Of a stretch of 64,000 nucleotides of DNA, positions 31,394 through 39,273 are shown piece after piece. Under the pieces are notes generated by a model that saw only the letters and a list, made by a program, of their open reading frames with translations, ran no database searches and was not told the origin of the DNA. A program made the position numbers and the translations under genes. The stretch covers positions 1,302,001 through 1,366,000 of the forward strand of contig NZ_CP039290.1 in the NCBI RefSeq assembly GCF_004798705.1, written 5' to 3'. Position 1 is the stretch's first letter. Every line of letters begins with the position of its first letter. The stretch comes from Arthrobacter sp. PAMC25564 (GTDB taxonomy: Bacteria; Actinomycetota; Actinomycetes; Actinomycetales; Micrococcaceae).

Positions 31394-32620
31394 ATGACTG
31401 TTGTCCGCCAGACGGCCGCTGAATCGGCCACAGCCGCCGGCCGCCGTCGCGCGTCCTTCCACTCCCTGACGGTGGAGGAGGTCCGCCGGCTGACCGATGA
31501 CGCCATCGAGGTGAAGTTCGGCGTCCCCGCCGAGCTCACCGGACAGTACGACTACCTCCCGGGCCAGTACGTCGCCCTGCGCACCACCCTGCCGGATGAG
31601 CAGGGCGAGCCGAAGGAGATCCGCCGCAGCTACTCCATCTGCGCCGAACCGCGCAGCTTCGCGGACGGCAGCAGCGAGATCCGGGTGGCCATCAAGAAGG
31701 ACCTCGGCGGCCTGTTCTCCACCTGGGCCAACGCCGAGCTCAAGGCCGGCGACACCCTGGACGTCATGAGCCCGATGGGCGCGTTCGTCTCCAAGCACGG
31801 CAGGGACGGCAAGGACGTCGAACAGAACGTCATGACCTCGATGAACCGCCCCGAGGACCTGGCGGGGGAGGCCGGCTCCTTCGTGGCCATCGCGGCCGGT
31901 TCCGGCATCACCCCGGTGATCGCCATCGCCCGCACCCTGCTCGCGGCGCACCCGGACACCCGCTTCGACCTGATCTACGCCAACAAGGCCGCCATGGACG
32001 TGATGTTCCTCGAGGAGCTCGCGGACCTGAAGGACAAGTACCCGGCCCGGCTGGCCCTGCACCACGTGCTCTCCCGGGAACAGCGGATCGCCCCGCTGCT
32101 GAGCGGCCGGATCGACGCCGAGAAGCTCCAGGCCTTGCTGGGCACCGCCATCCACGCTGACGAGATCGACGAATGGTTCCTGTGCGGGCCGTTCGAGCTG
32201 GTGCAGCTGTGCCGCGACACCCTCGCCGCCCGCGGCGTAAAGCCCGAACACGTCCGCTTTGAACTGTTCACCTCCGGCAAGCCGGACCGCCCCGAGGGCA
32301 ACATCGGCCGCCCGGTGATCACGGACGAGTCCAAGGAAACGTACAAGATCACCTTCAAGCTGGACGGGCTCCAGGGCGAGGTCGCCAGCCCCACGCACGC
32401 CCGCGAATCCATCCTCAACGCGGCCCTGCGGGTCCGCCCGGACGTGCCCTTCGCCTGCGCCGGCGGCGTCTGCGGAACCTGCCGCGCCAAGGTGGTCTCC
32501 GGTGCCGTCACGATGGATGAGAACTACGCGCTGGAACAGGACGAGCTGGACAAGGGCTACGTCCTGACCTGCCAGTCGCACCCCACCACCCCGGAAGTCA
32601 CCGTCGACTTCGACGTCTGA
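31394..32620 (+). CDS. paaE: PaaE, reductase subunit of phenylacetyl-CoA epoxidase
   Basis: A 408-residue NAD(P)H reductase that feeds electrons to PaaA. An FAD-binding barrel comes first (LPGQYVALRTTLP and RRSYSICAEP, about 50-85), then an NAD domain (VAIAAGSGITPVIAIARTLL, LCGPFELVQ) and a C-terminal plant-type 2Fe-2S domain (FACAGGVCGTCRAKV with the last Cys in VLTCQSHP). All four cluster cysteines are visible. An AGGAAC ribosome site lies before the ATG at 31394. It closes the core A-E set, followed 48 bp later by the paaG-like gene on the same strand. Confidence 0.95.
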   Translation: MTVVRQTAAESATAAGRRRASFHSLTVEEVRRLTDDAIEVKFGVPAELTGQYDYLPGQYVALRTTLPDEQGEPKEIRRSYSICAEPRSFADGSSEIRVAIKKDLGGLFSTWANAELKAGDTLDVMSPMGAFVSKHGRDGKDVEQNVMTSMNRPEDLAGEAGSFVAIAAGSGITPVIAIARTLLAAHPDTRFDLIYANKAAMDVMFLEELADLKDKYPARLALHHVLSREQRIAPLLSGRIDAEKLQALLGTAIHADEIDEWFLCGPFELVQLCRDTLAARGVKPEHVRFELFTSGKPDRPEGNIGRPVITDESKETYKITFKLDGLQGEVASPTHARESILNAALRVRPDVPFACAGGVCGTCRAKVVSGAVTMDENYALEQDELDKGYVLTCQSHPTTPEVTVDFDV

Positions 32621-32668
32621 CCCGCGCCTGAACCGCGCTAACTGAACCGCGCACCCTGAAGGAGCCCC

Positions 32669-33448
32669 ATGATTTCCCTCTCCATCGACGGCGGCATCGC
32701 CGAGATCGTCCTGGACGCCCCGCACAAGCTGAACTCGCTTGACGAGCAGGCGCTCAAGGACCTGTCAAAGGCGTACGACGACGCCGCTGACGCCGCCTCG
32801 CGCGGTGAGGTGCGGGCTCTGCTGCTCAGGGGAGAGGGCCGGGCTTTTTGTGCGGGCCGTGACATTGCCGGCGTGACACCGGAGACCGACGACGTGCAGG
32901 CGTACCTGGGCGGGCTGCTGCAGCCGCTGCTGAAGAAGATGAGCGCCTTCCCGGCGCCCACCTTCGCCGCCGCCCAGGGGGCCTGCCTCGGAGTGGGGCT
33001 GGGCCTGCTGCTGGCCACGGATGTGGTGTACGTGGCGGAGAACGCCAAGTTCGGCTCGCCCTTCGCCAACCTCGGGGCCACCCTGGATTCCGGCGGGCAC
33101 TGGTACTTCACTGAACGCCTCGGCATGCACCGGACCCTGGACCTGATCTACACGGCCGAGCTCATGAGCGGCGCGGAGGCCGTGGCGCAGGGGATGTTCA
33201 GCCGGGCGATGCCCGCGGCTGAACTCTTGGCGAACACCCGGGAAATTGTTACGAAGGCCGCCGCCGGTGCCACCAGCGCGTTCAATGCCAGCAAGGAACT
33301 CGTGGCGCACATCCGGGACCAGCGCCTGGGCCTCTGGGCGTCCATGGAAGAGGAGAACGCCGAGCAGGCCCGGCTCTGCAAGACGGCGGACTACAGCGAG
33401 GGTTTCCGCGCCTTCCAGGAGAAGCGCAAGCCGGTCTTCAAGGGGTAG
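32669..33448 (+). CDS. paaG: Enoyl-CoA hydratase/isomerase, PaaG-like
   Basis: A 259-residue crotonase-fold protein. Its oxyanion-hole stretches are GRAFCAGRDI and AAAQGACLGVGLGLLLATDVVY, and the Asp of TLDSGGHWYFTERLG sits where PaaG isomerases have their catalytic Asp. PaaG converts 1,2-epoxyphenylacetyl-CoA to oxepin-CoA, which PaaZ then opens, so its position behind paaE suits this role. A PaaF-like hydratase role in later beta-oxidation cannot be excluded from motifs alone. Start ATG has AAGGAG 6 bp before it. No clear terminator follows before galU. Confidence 0.8.
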   Translation: MISLSIDGGIAEIVLDAPHKLNSLDEQALKDLSKAYDDAADAASRGEVRALLLRGEGRAFCAGRDIAGVTPETDDVQAYLGGLLQPLLKKMSAFPAPTFAAAQGACLGVGLGLLLATDVVYVAENAKFGSPFANLGATLDSGGHWYFTERLGMHRTLDLIYTAELMSGAEAVAQGMFSRAMPAAELLANTREIVTKAAAGATSAFNASKELVAHIRDQRLGLWASMEEENAEQARLCKTADYSEGFRAFQEKRKPVFKG

Positions 33449-33512
33449 CGTCGTAGCTCAGCAGATCGTCACGGTTATTCTATTTTTGGCCGCCAACTTG
33501 TAGGGTTCCCCT

Positions 33513-34403
33513 ATGACTTTGGGGAAATCCGTAAGAAAAGCCGTCATTCCTGCTGCCGGACTGGGAACTCGCTTCCTGCCCGCCACCAAGGCAATGCCGA
33601 AGGAAATGCTGCCGGTAGTGGACCAGCCCGCCATCCAGTACGTGGTCCAGGAAGCGGTCGATGCAGGCCTCACGGATCTGCTGATGATCACGGGACGCAA
33701 CAAGCGCGCCCTGGAGGACCACTTCGACCGCGAGCCTCATCTGGAGCGCACCCTGGAGCTGAAGGGGGACACGGCCCGGCTGAACGCCGTCCAGGACGCC
33801 TCTGACCTGGGGCCGCTGCACTACGTCCGGCAGGGCGAGGCCAAAGGCCTGGGACACGCCGTCCTGTGCGCCCGCCAGCACGTGGGGGATGAGCCGTTCG
33901 CCGTGCTGCTGGGCGATGACCTGATTGACGAGCGTGACGAGCTGCTCACCACCATGATGGACGTGCAGGCGAAGACCGGCGGCTCCGTGATTGCCCTGAT
34001 CGAGGTGGACCCGTCCCAGATCAGTGCCTATGGCTGTGCGGACATCACCGCGATCGCGGGCGAGGACTACGTCCGGGTCAACAGCCTGGTGGAGAAGCCG
34101 TCCGTTGCCGAGGCTCCGTCCAACCTCGCCGTCATCGGACGGTACGTGCTGCACCCCTCGGTCTTCGACGTCTTGGAGCAGACGGAACCGGGCCGCGGCG
34201 GGGAAATCCAGCTCACCGACGCCCTCCAGACCCTGGCCGCTGCGGACGGAGAAGGAGCTGGCGTGTACGGGGTTGTCTTCAAGGGCCGCCGCTATGACAC
34301 CGGAGATAAACTCAGCTATCTGAAGGCCGTGATCACCCTCGCCTCCGAGCGGGTGGAGTTCGGCGAAGAGCTCAAGACCTGGATGAAGGCCTTCGTCAGC
34401 TAG
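33513..34403 (+). CDS. galU: UTP-glucose-1-phosphate uridylyltransferase
   Basis: A 296-residue enzyme that makes UDP-glucose from UTP and glucose-1-phosphate. The nucleotide loop is AVIPAAGLGTRFLPATKAMPKEM (about 10-32), with GLGHAVLCARQHVG, the LLGDDLIDE metal site and YDTGDKLSYLKAV further on. Length fits the family. There is no good ribosome site before the ATG; a -10-like TAGGGT at 33501 ends 6 bp before it, so the mRNA may be leaderless. The product feeds both UDP-glucose-based glycan synthesis and the adjacent exopolysaccharide locus. The 3' end overlaps the convergent VanZ-type gene by 4 bp. Confidence 0.95.
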   Translation: MTLGKSVRKAVIPAAGLGTRFLPATKAMPKEMLPVVDQPAIQYVVQEAVDAGLTDLLMITGRNKRALEDHFDREPHLERTLELKGDTARLNAVQDASDLGPLHYVRQGEAKGLGHAVLCARQHVGDEPFAVLLGDDLIDERDELLTTMMDVQAKTGGSVIALIEVDPSQISAYGCADITAIAGEDYVRVNSLVEKPSVAEAPSNLAVIGRYVLHPSVFDVLEQTEPGRGGEIQLTDALQTLAAADGEGAGVYGVVFKGRRYDTGDKLSYLKAVITLASERVEFGEELKTWMKAFVS

Positions 34404-34834
34404 GCTCGCGGCCGCCCGGCCATAGCGTGGGCCAGCGCCCGGGCGAGCAGGACGCCTATAACAGAGCCTCCTGTGTTTGTGACAACATCAACAAGACTTG
34501 AAAACCGGTTGTGAAGAAACAGCAGCTGGCCCAGCTCCATACAGCCGGATACGGCTGCGCCGAGGGCGGCAGCCTGCCACCACCGTTTGTCGGGGTAAGC
34601 CAAGGCTGCAGCAATGCCGAACGGGATAAACAGCACCACGTTCGCGGTTCTTTCCACGAACGAGTAGTTGATCCAGAGGGCGATTCCGTGAGCGTGCAGG
34701 AACGTCAAGACGCCGGCGATGCTTCCTTGCGCAGGCTGGTCCACAGGGGTCGGCCAAAAGCCCACCAGCGCGAGTAGCACCAGCATTATCGCAAGAACGG
34801 TACGCCATGACCGTGGCGTTTCCAGTAGCTTCAA
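34400..34834 (-). CDS. VanZ family membrane protein
   Basis: A small integral membrane protein of the VanZ family with three or four hydrophobic segments: AIMLVLLALVGFWPTP, ANVVLFIPFGIAAAL, WWQAAALGAAVSGCMELGQLL and the last SLVDVVTNTGGSVIGVLLARAL. VanZ proteins are tied loosely to teicoplanin resistance or envelope functions; most have no assigned role. The start is uncertain. A longer in-frame ATG at 34918 would lie inside the strong terminator stem, so the TTG at 34834 (GAGG 5 bp before) is preferred; it gives 144 residues. It overlaps the end of convergent galU by 4 bp. Confidence 0.7.
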   Translation of the reverse strand: MKLLETPRSWRTVLAIMLVLLALVGFWPTPVDQPAQGSIAGVLTFLHAHGIALWINYSFVERTANVVLFIPFGIAAALAYPDKRWWQAAALGAAVSGCMELGQLLFLHNRFSSLVDVVTNTGGSVIGVLLARALAHAMAGRPRA

Positions 34835-34880
34835 GGCGGCCTCAGGATTAGGTCTTTGGGACTTATTGCAGGAAAAACAA

Positions 34881-34920
34881 GGGTGGGTGGTTCTCCGGTT
34901 TCCCGGAGAACCACCCACCC
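34881..34920. terminator. Strong terminator after the LAxTG surface-protein gene
   Basis: An 18-bp perfect stem (GGGTGGGTGGTTCTCCGG at 34881-34898, complement at 34903-34920) with a TTTC loop. Read on the minus strand it is followed by TTGTTTTTCC, a proper T-run, so it ends the exopolysaccharide transcript that finishes at 34941. Confidence 0.9.
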
Positions 34921-34940
34921 TCTTTTATGCTTGTCTGTGC

Positions 34941-35567
34941 TTACGCGGCGGTGTCAGCCTTGGCGCGGCGGCGGACCACAACTACCGAGGTGATGCCGGC
35001 AGCCAGTGCGCCTGCGCCCACCAGGGACCACAGGACCAGGCTGGTGTCCGCACCGGTGTTGGCCAGTGCAGGTCCCGAGTTAGCCGTGCCGCCTGCGGTG
35101 CCGCCGGTGTTGGCCAGGCCTGTACCCGTGCCAGCAGCCGCAGCGTCCACCGTCACCGTGGCGGTGACGGTCTTGCCGGAGGTCAGGCCCACAGCCGTCA
35201 GCGTGTAGGTTCCGTCCGCGGGGAGGCCAAGCGGGAGGGCGAAGTTACCGCTGGCGTCGGCGGTGGTGGTGAAGGTAAGCGGTGCCAGCGGCAGGGTGAT
35301 CTTGGCCGGTACGGCCATGCTAGCCCCGCCGGAGAAGCTGCCGCCGATTGCCTGCGGCGTGCCCGTCAGGGTCGCGGTGACCTGGATGCTTTCGCCAGGC
35401 GTAAAGCCTTGGCCGGAGAATGTGAATGTTTGGCCGGGCGCAACAGTTCCGTCAGAAACCTGGCCCTGCACTGGCGCTGCCGGGTAGTTGTCTGCTGCGA
35501 GCGACGGACCTGCGCCGATGAGAGCGATGGAGCCAGCAAGTGTGAGTGCTGCAAGTGTTTTCTTCAT
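34941..35567 (-). CDS. Small secreted LAxTG-anchored Ig-like surface protein
   Basis: A 208-residue protein: signal peptide MKKTLAALTLAGSIALIGAGPSLA, one Ig-like bacterial domain (about 40-140, GTVAPGQTFTFSGQGFTPGE and the later YTLTAVGLTSGKTVTATV), a Gly/Thr/Asn linker with two NTG-type repeats, then the sortase signal LANTG, a membrane span and a basic tail (VVVRRRAKADTAA). LAxTG is the signal typical of class E sortases in high-GC actinobacteria. The ATG at 35567 has AGGGGG 7 bp upstream; the longer upstream frame has no signal peptide and is rejected. It is the last gene of the polysaccharide operon, so it may help hold the polymer or protect the surface; this is inference. Confidence 0.85.
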   Translation of the reverse strand: MKKTLAALTLAGSIALIGAGPSLAADNYPAAPVQGQVSDGTVAPGQTFTFSGQGFTPGESIQVTATLTGTPQAIGGSFSGGASMAVPAKITLPLAPLTFTTTADASGNFALPLGLPADGTYTLTAVGLTSGKTVTATVTVDAAAAGTGTGLANTGGTAGGTANSGPALANTGADTSLVLWSLVGAGALAAGITSVVVVRRRAKADTAA

Positions 35568-35731
35568 GTGTCCCCCTGAGACCGTAAATCGATTGTCACG
35601 CGATGTGGAGATTTCCGGCCCTCGAGCGGACAGAGGGTGAAATCTCAATTGATGCCCAAGTAGAAGGTAGCACCCCGTGACGCCTGTTACCAAAGTGAAT
35701 CAAGTCGCTTTACATACTGTTAACGTGGCGT

Positions 35732-37597
35732 CTATTTGCTGGGAACGCAGGCGGCCGGCTGTGCGGCCAAAACCACATCTTTGACAGCTTGGACTGTGGG
35801 CGTGACAACCACGTTGGGTTCCGTGTGCTGGACGATTTTGCCGAAGGTCAACTCCACCGTGCTGCTCTGGCCTGGTGCCAGGGAGACCGTGACCGTTCCC
35901 ACCGGCCGGTTGGCATGGCGGTGGGCGGCAAAGCCAACTTTTTTGCCGTCCACGCTGGCTGTTTCCACGTTGGCCTGGATTGGGCCGTAGGCAATGACGT
36001 TAGTCTGCACCGTCCCGGCGGGAACGCCGAAATTGCCGCCACCGGTGACGTACGCGGGTAGCGACGTCGCAGCGTCGGCAGGGGCGGTGTTGGTGCTGGT
36101 GATGCGCACTTTCACCTGCCCGTACTCGTCGCCGGTGCATTCCTCCACGAGCTGCACGGTCCGCTTGACGTAGTAGTCCATTTTTGCGCCGGTGCCGTCG
36201 TTGAAGTAGACGCCGAACTGTGCGGGGGAGACGCTGGGTCCGGCAACTGATCCGCTCACCGGATATTTGGAAATGATTGACTGCTCGCTGGGATCACTTG
36301 ACCAAAGCCGTACCCGACCTTCGGCTGTTCCGCGGGTGATTCCCTCGAGGAGAGCGCCAGCGCTCGCTTTGCCGGTGGAAAGCGCCCCGAAGGTCTCCCT
36401 TGCCACGTCGGCGAAGTATGCATCTTGAAGTTTAGGGTCCTTGATTTGTGCGTAGACGCCCGAAAGGAGTGTGGATACGACGTTTTTGCCGCTGAGCTCG
36501 CTCGGCAGTTTGCCCCGAGCTAACGCCGTGAGCTCAGGACTTGTGATTTGGATCGGGCCTGTGGCATCCAGCACATAACCGAGCACCACGGGGTCCATGG
36601 AGATGACGCCATCTAGATGACCCCCGTTCCTCTTCTCCCACATTGAATTGGCTGTGCTAGCCGCCGTGGGAAAGTCGGGAGTGAGGTTTACATCCTGCAT
36701 GTATTGGCCCAGGCGGTTGGAATAAATTTGTTCCTGTTCGGGGTCTACTGACACAGAGGGAACGAAGGCACCCATTTCGGTGGCACTCGTCTGAGAGCCG
36801 AGCGTCAACTTACCATTGCTAGCAGTCACGACTGCCAAAGCACCGGGAATTCCTCCGGTGGCTCGGCCCTCGGCATTGTTCTGTACGAGAAGCAAGTATT
36901 GGCGCGGCTGTTCGGAGCCCAACATCGCCGGGGCAATTCTGGCGGCGCTGGCAGCCGCATCCAAGTCATTGCTGAGCAATACGAGGCGATCTCGCGCCTT
37001 CACCAGGGGTTCAGATACCTGCGGAATTAGCGGCGCGGTGTCGATGCCGTTGAGACGTTCCGACGACGACCTGACCGCTTGCGCGGCTGAAGCAACTTTG
37101 GGGTCTGCAGACTTAAGCTGGCCCAGATCAGTGCCAGCGCTCGTTGGAGTCAGTGTCTTCCAATCTAGGGATTGGAAAGCACTCACCAACGGGGCGGCAC
37201 CAAGCCGGGCCACATCGTCGGCGGACACTGCCGCGTCGTTCACTGCCTGGAAGTTAGCTCCGATCCATGGAAGCAGGGCCGCGGCACTCCAAAGCGGGTC
37301 GCTGGCCGCTTCCCGAGCCGCCCCTGTATGGACTTTGAGCTCTTCCACTGTCCTGACGGCACCGGCCTCATTGCTCATCAGTTCGTGCTCAAGTTGTGGC
37401 AGCAAACTGGTCGCAGCTGAAAGTTCGGTCTTGACCGTAGTTGCTTTGGAGGCGAGCCATGCCACGGATCCGGTACTGACAACGGCCACGAGACCTGTTA
37501 TCGCGGCCAGCCTCAGAAGGTGTTTCCGTGCCGGTCCGCCCGGATTCTCATCTACCTGAGAACTGGGCAGGGTGTACTCATCCATTTTGCCTGTCAT
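35732..37597 (-). CDS. DUF4012 domain protein of the polysaccharide cluster
   Basis: A 621-residue protein with a single N-terminal membrane span (about 27-50, LLRLAAITGLVAVVSTGSVAWLA) and a large extracellular DUF4012 region: YLLLVQNNAEGRATGGIPGA, FPTAASTANSMWEKRNGGHLDG and the Thr/Ala-rich beta segment to the end. DUF4012 proteins are common in actinobacterial exopolysaccharide loci beside BY-kinases, but their function is not established. A good ribosome site (GGAAGG) lies 8 bp before the ATG at 37597. It shares a strand with the dehydrogenase (312 bp upstream) and the surface protein below. The C-terminal 100 residues look like two Ig-like folds. Confidence 0.85.
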   Translation of the reverse strand: MTGKMDEYTLPSSQVDENPGGPARKHLLRLAAITGLVAVVSTGSVAWLASKATTVKTELSAATSLLPQLEHELMSNEAGAVRTVEELKVHTGAAREAASDPLWSAAALLPWIGANFQAVNDAAVSADDVARLGAAPLVSAFQSLDWKTLTPTSAGTDLGQLKSADPKVASAAQAVRSSSERLNGIDTAPLIPQVSEPLVKARDRLVLLSNDLDAAASAARIAPAMLGSEQPRQYLLLVQNNAEGRATGGIPGALAVVTASNGKLTLGSQTSATEMGAFVPSVSVDPEQEQIYSNRLGQYMQDVNLTPDFPTAASTANSMWEKRNGGHLDGVISMDPVVLGYVLDATGPIQITSPELTALARGKLPSELSGKNVVSTLLSGVYAQIKDPKLQDAYFADVARETFGALSTGKASAGALLEGITRGTAEGRVRLWSSDPSEQSIISKYPVSGSVAGPSVSPAQFGVYFNDGTGAKMDYYVKRTVQLVEECTGDEYGQVKVRITSTNTAPADAATSLPAYVTGGGNFGVPAGTVQTNVIAYGPIQANVETASVDGKKVGFAAHRHANRPVGTVTVSLAPGQSSTVELTFGKIVQHTEPNVVVTPTVQAVKDVVLAAQPAACVPSK

Positions 37598-37909
37598 GGT
37601 CTTGGTTTCCTTCCGGACGGACGCAGGTGGAAGTGGCTCACCGTGGTAGTGAGCGTGGGGATGAAGCTACTGCGGGGGTGCATTCTGTTGGTGAATGGGG
37701 CCCGCGGTGCACCCCGTAGAGTGCGTCATCGACTCCACATCCACCCATGGGTGGCGTCACGACGGCCACGCGCAGTTTGCATCAGGGCGGGAAGCGGCGC
37801 TTGATTATGTGCCAAAGTCCCAAAACGCATTTTGCAGCTGACGCCCGCATGGAGCGTCTCGTGGCCCGCTCAATTCCATATAGCCCGACTCAGCGAGGAG
37901 AATTCGGTA
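37598..37909. other. Intergenic gap, no gene seen
   Basis: 312 bp between the dehydrogenase stop and the DUF4012 start, both on the minus strand. Short open frames here have no ribosome site or family-like sequence. It probably holds the DUF4012 promoter; no clear hairpin or repeat was found. Confidence 0.5.
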
Positions 37910-39166
37910 CTACAACCGAATCGCTGACGAAGTTGTTGTCACACCGCGGGTGTCAAAGAAAAGGTGCGCTTTATTGCTCAGAGCATCGGGCTCGTATTGC
38001 GCGTGATTCTGTAGTAGGAGGACGATATCCGCCGATTGTACGGCCTCGTGGAGGTCGGCCGCAGCATGTAGTGTCGTGCCGGCCACGTTCCAACTGTCGA
38101 CGTTCGGGTCGTGATAGGACACTGAAGCGCCCTTAGCTATGAGAAGCTGAGCGATTGGCGTCGCCGGCGATTCGCGCTTGTCGGCAATATTCGCTTTGTA
38201 TGTAACGCCTAGCAATAGAACCGACGATCCCTTGAGGCTTTGCTCGGCTCCGTTGAGGATATCTTGGACTCGCCCCACAACGTACGCGGGCATGGAGTTA
38301 TTGATTTCCTCGGCCAACTCCACAAACTTGAAGGGGTAACCCAATGACTTTCGGACCTCATAGCTCAAGTAGTTTGGGTCGATGGGAATGCAATGGCCGC
38401 CGACGCCTGGCCCCGGATAGAAAGCCTGAAAACCGAAGGGCTTAGTCTTGGCGGCTTCGATAACATTCCAAAGATCGATGTCTAATTCGTGGCAGAACCG
38501 GGCCATTTCGTTGACCAGGGCAATGTTAATGTGACGATAGGTGTTCTCTAAGAGTTTGGCGGTCTCAGCTTCTTTGGCACCTTTGGTTGTTACGACAGTG
38601 TCAACGAACTGTGCGTAGAAAGCGGCTGCGACGTCCGTTGATTTCTTCGAGACGCCGCCGACAACCTTTGGAGTGTTCTTCAGCCCGTACGTGTCATTTC
38701 CAGGATCAATTCGTTCGGGTGAGAACGCAAGGTGGAAGTCCCTGTCCAAAACACGGCCCGGAGATTCGAGAATAGGTCGGATCAAGTCGTTCGTGGTACC
38801 TGGGTATGTTGTGGACTCAAGCACAACGAGCGCACCGGCCGAAAGGTTATTTGAGATCGTCGTCGTCGCGGCTTTTACTGCGGTAAGGTCAGGGCTGCCC
38901 GCAGCGCCCAGAGGCGTCGGAACACAGATAACGACAACGTTCGCCGTTTGGATGACAGCAGGATCTGAGCTTGCTCTGTAACCGGCGGCAAGCATCGATT
39001 TGATGTCGTCGTTATGGAGATCATCAATATGTGACTTCCCGGCATTTAGATTCTCAACAGTATGAACGCTGAGATCAAACCCGATAACTGAAAGTCCTGC
39101 ATGCACAGCCCCTTGTGCCAGCGGCAATCCCACATATCCTTGACCCACGATAACTACGTTCGTCAT
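37910..39166 (-). CDS. Nucleotide-sugar dehydrogenase (UDP-ManNAc/UDP-glucose dehydrogenase family)
   Basis: A 418-residue NAD-dependent enzyme that oxidises C6 of a UDP-sugar to the uronic acid. NAD loop: VGQGYVGLPLAQGAV (7-21). The catalytic Cys259 lies in PGVGGHCIPIDPNYL. Further family parts are LAFSPERIDPGN, LLENTYRHINIALVNEMA and the C-terminal LLLGVTYKANIADKRESP. The wording is nearer to the WecC-like branch acting on UDP-N-acetyl hexosamines than to the UDP-glucose dehydrogenases, but the exact sugar is uncertain. Its product would be an acidic sugar of the polymer. It follows the BY-kinase by 107 bp on the same strand. Confidence 0.9.
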   Translation of the reverse strand: MTNVVIVGQGYVGLPLAQGAVHAGLSVIGFDLSVHTVENLNAGKSHIDDLHNDDIKSMLAAGYRASSDPAVIQTANVVVICVPTPLGAAGSPDLTAVKAATTTISNNLSAGALVVLESTTYPGTTNDLIRPILESPGRVLDRDFHLAFSPERIDPGNDTYGLKNTPKVVGGVSKKSTDVAAAFYAQFVDTVVTTKGAKEAETAKLLENTYRHINIALVNEMARFCHELDIDLWNVIEAAKTKPFGFQAFYPGPGVGGHCIPIDPNYLSYEVRKSLGYPFKFVELAEEINNSMPAYVVGRVQDILNGAEQSLKGSSVLLLGVTYKANIADKRESPATPIAQLLIAKGASVSYHDPNVDSWNVAGTTLHAAADLHEAVQSADIVLLLQNHAQYEPDALSNKAHLFFDTRGVTTTSSAIRL

Positions 39167-39273
39167 TTCTCTATCGTCCGTTCCTAATGAAGATCATGAA
39201 TACTGAATGAAATTGCAGCCACTCCTGTTTGGTGACTTCCCTGTTGTGTGGCATCCGTCCGGAAGTGATGCCC

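Noticed and set aside
33449..33512. tRNA-like GTAGCTCAG word before galU
   Set aside because: No cloverleaf arms or TPsiC loop around it; chance similarity.
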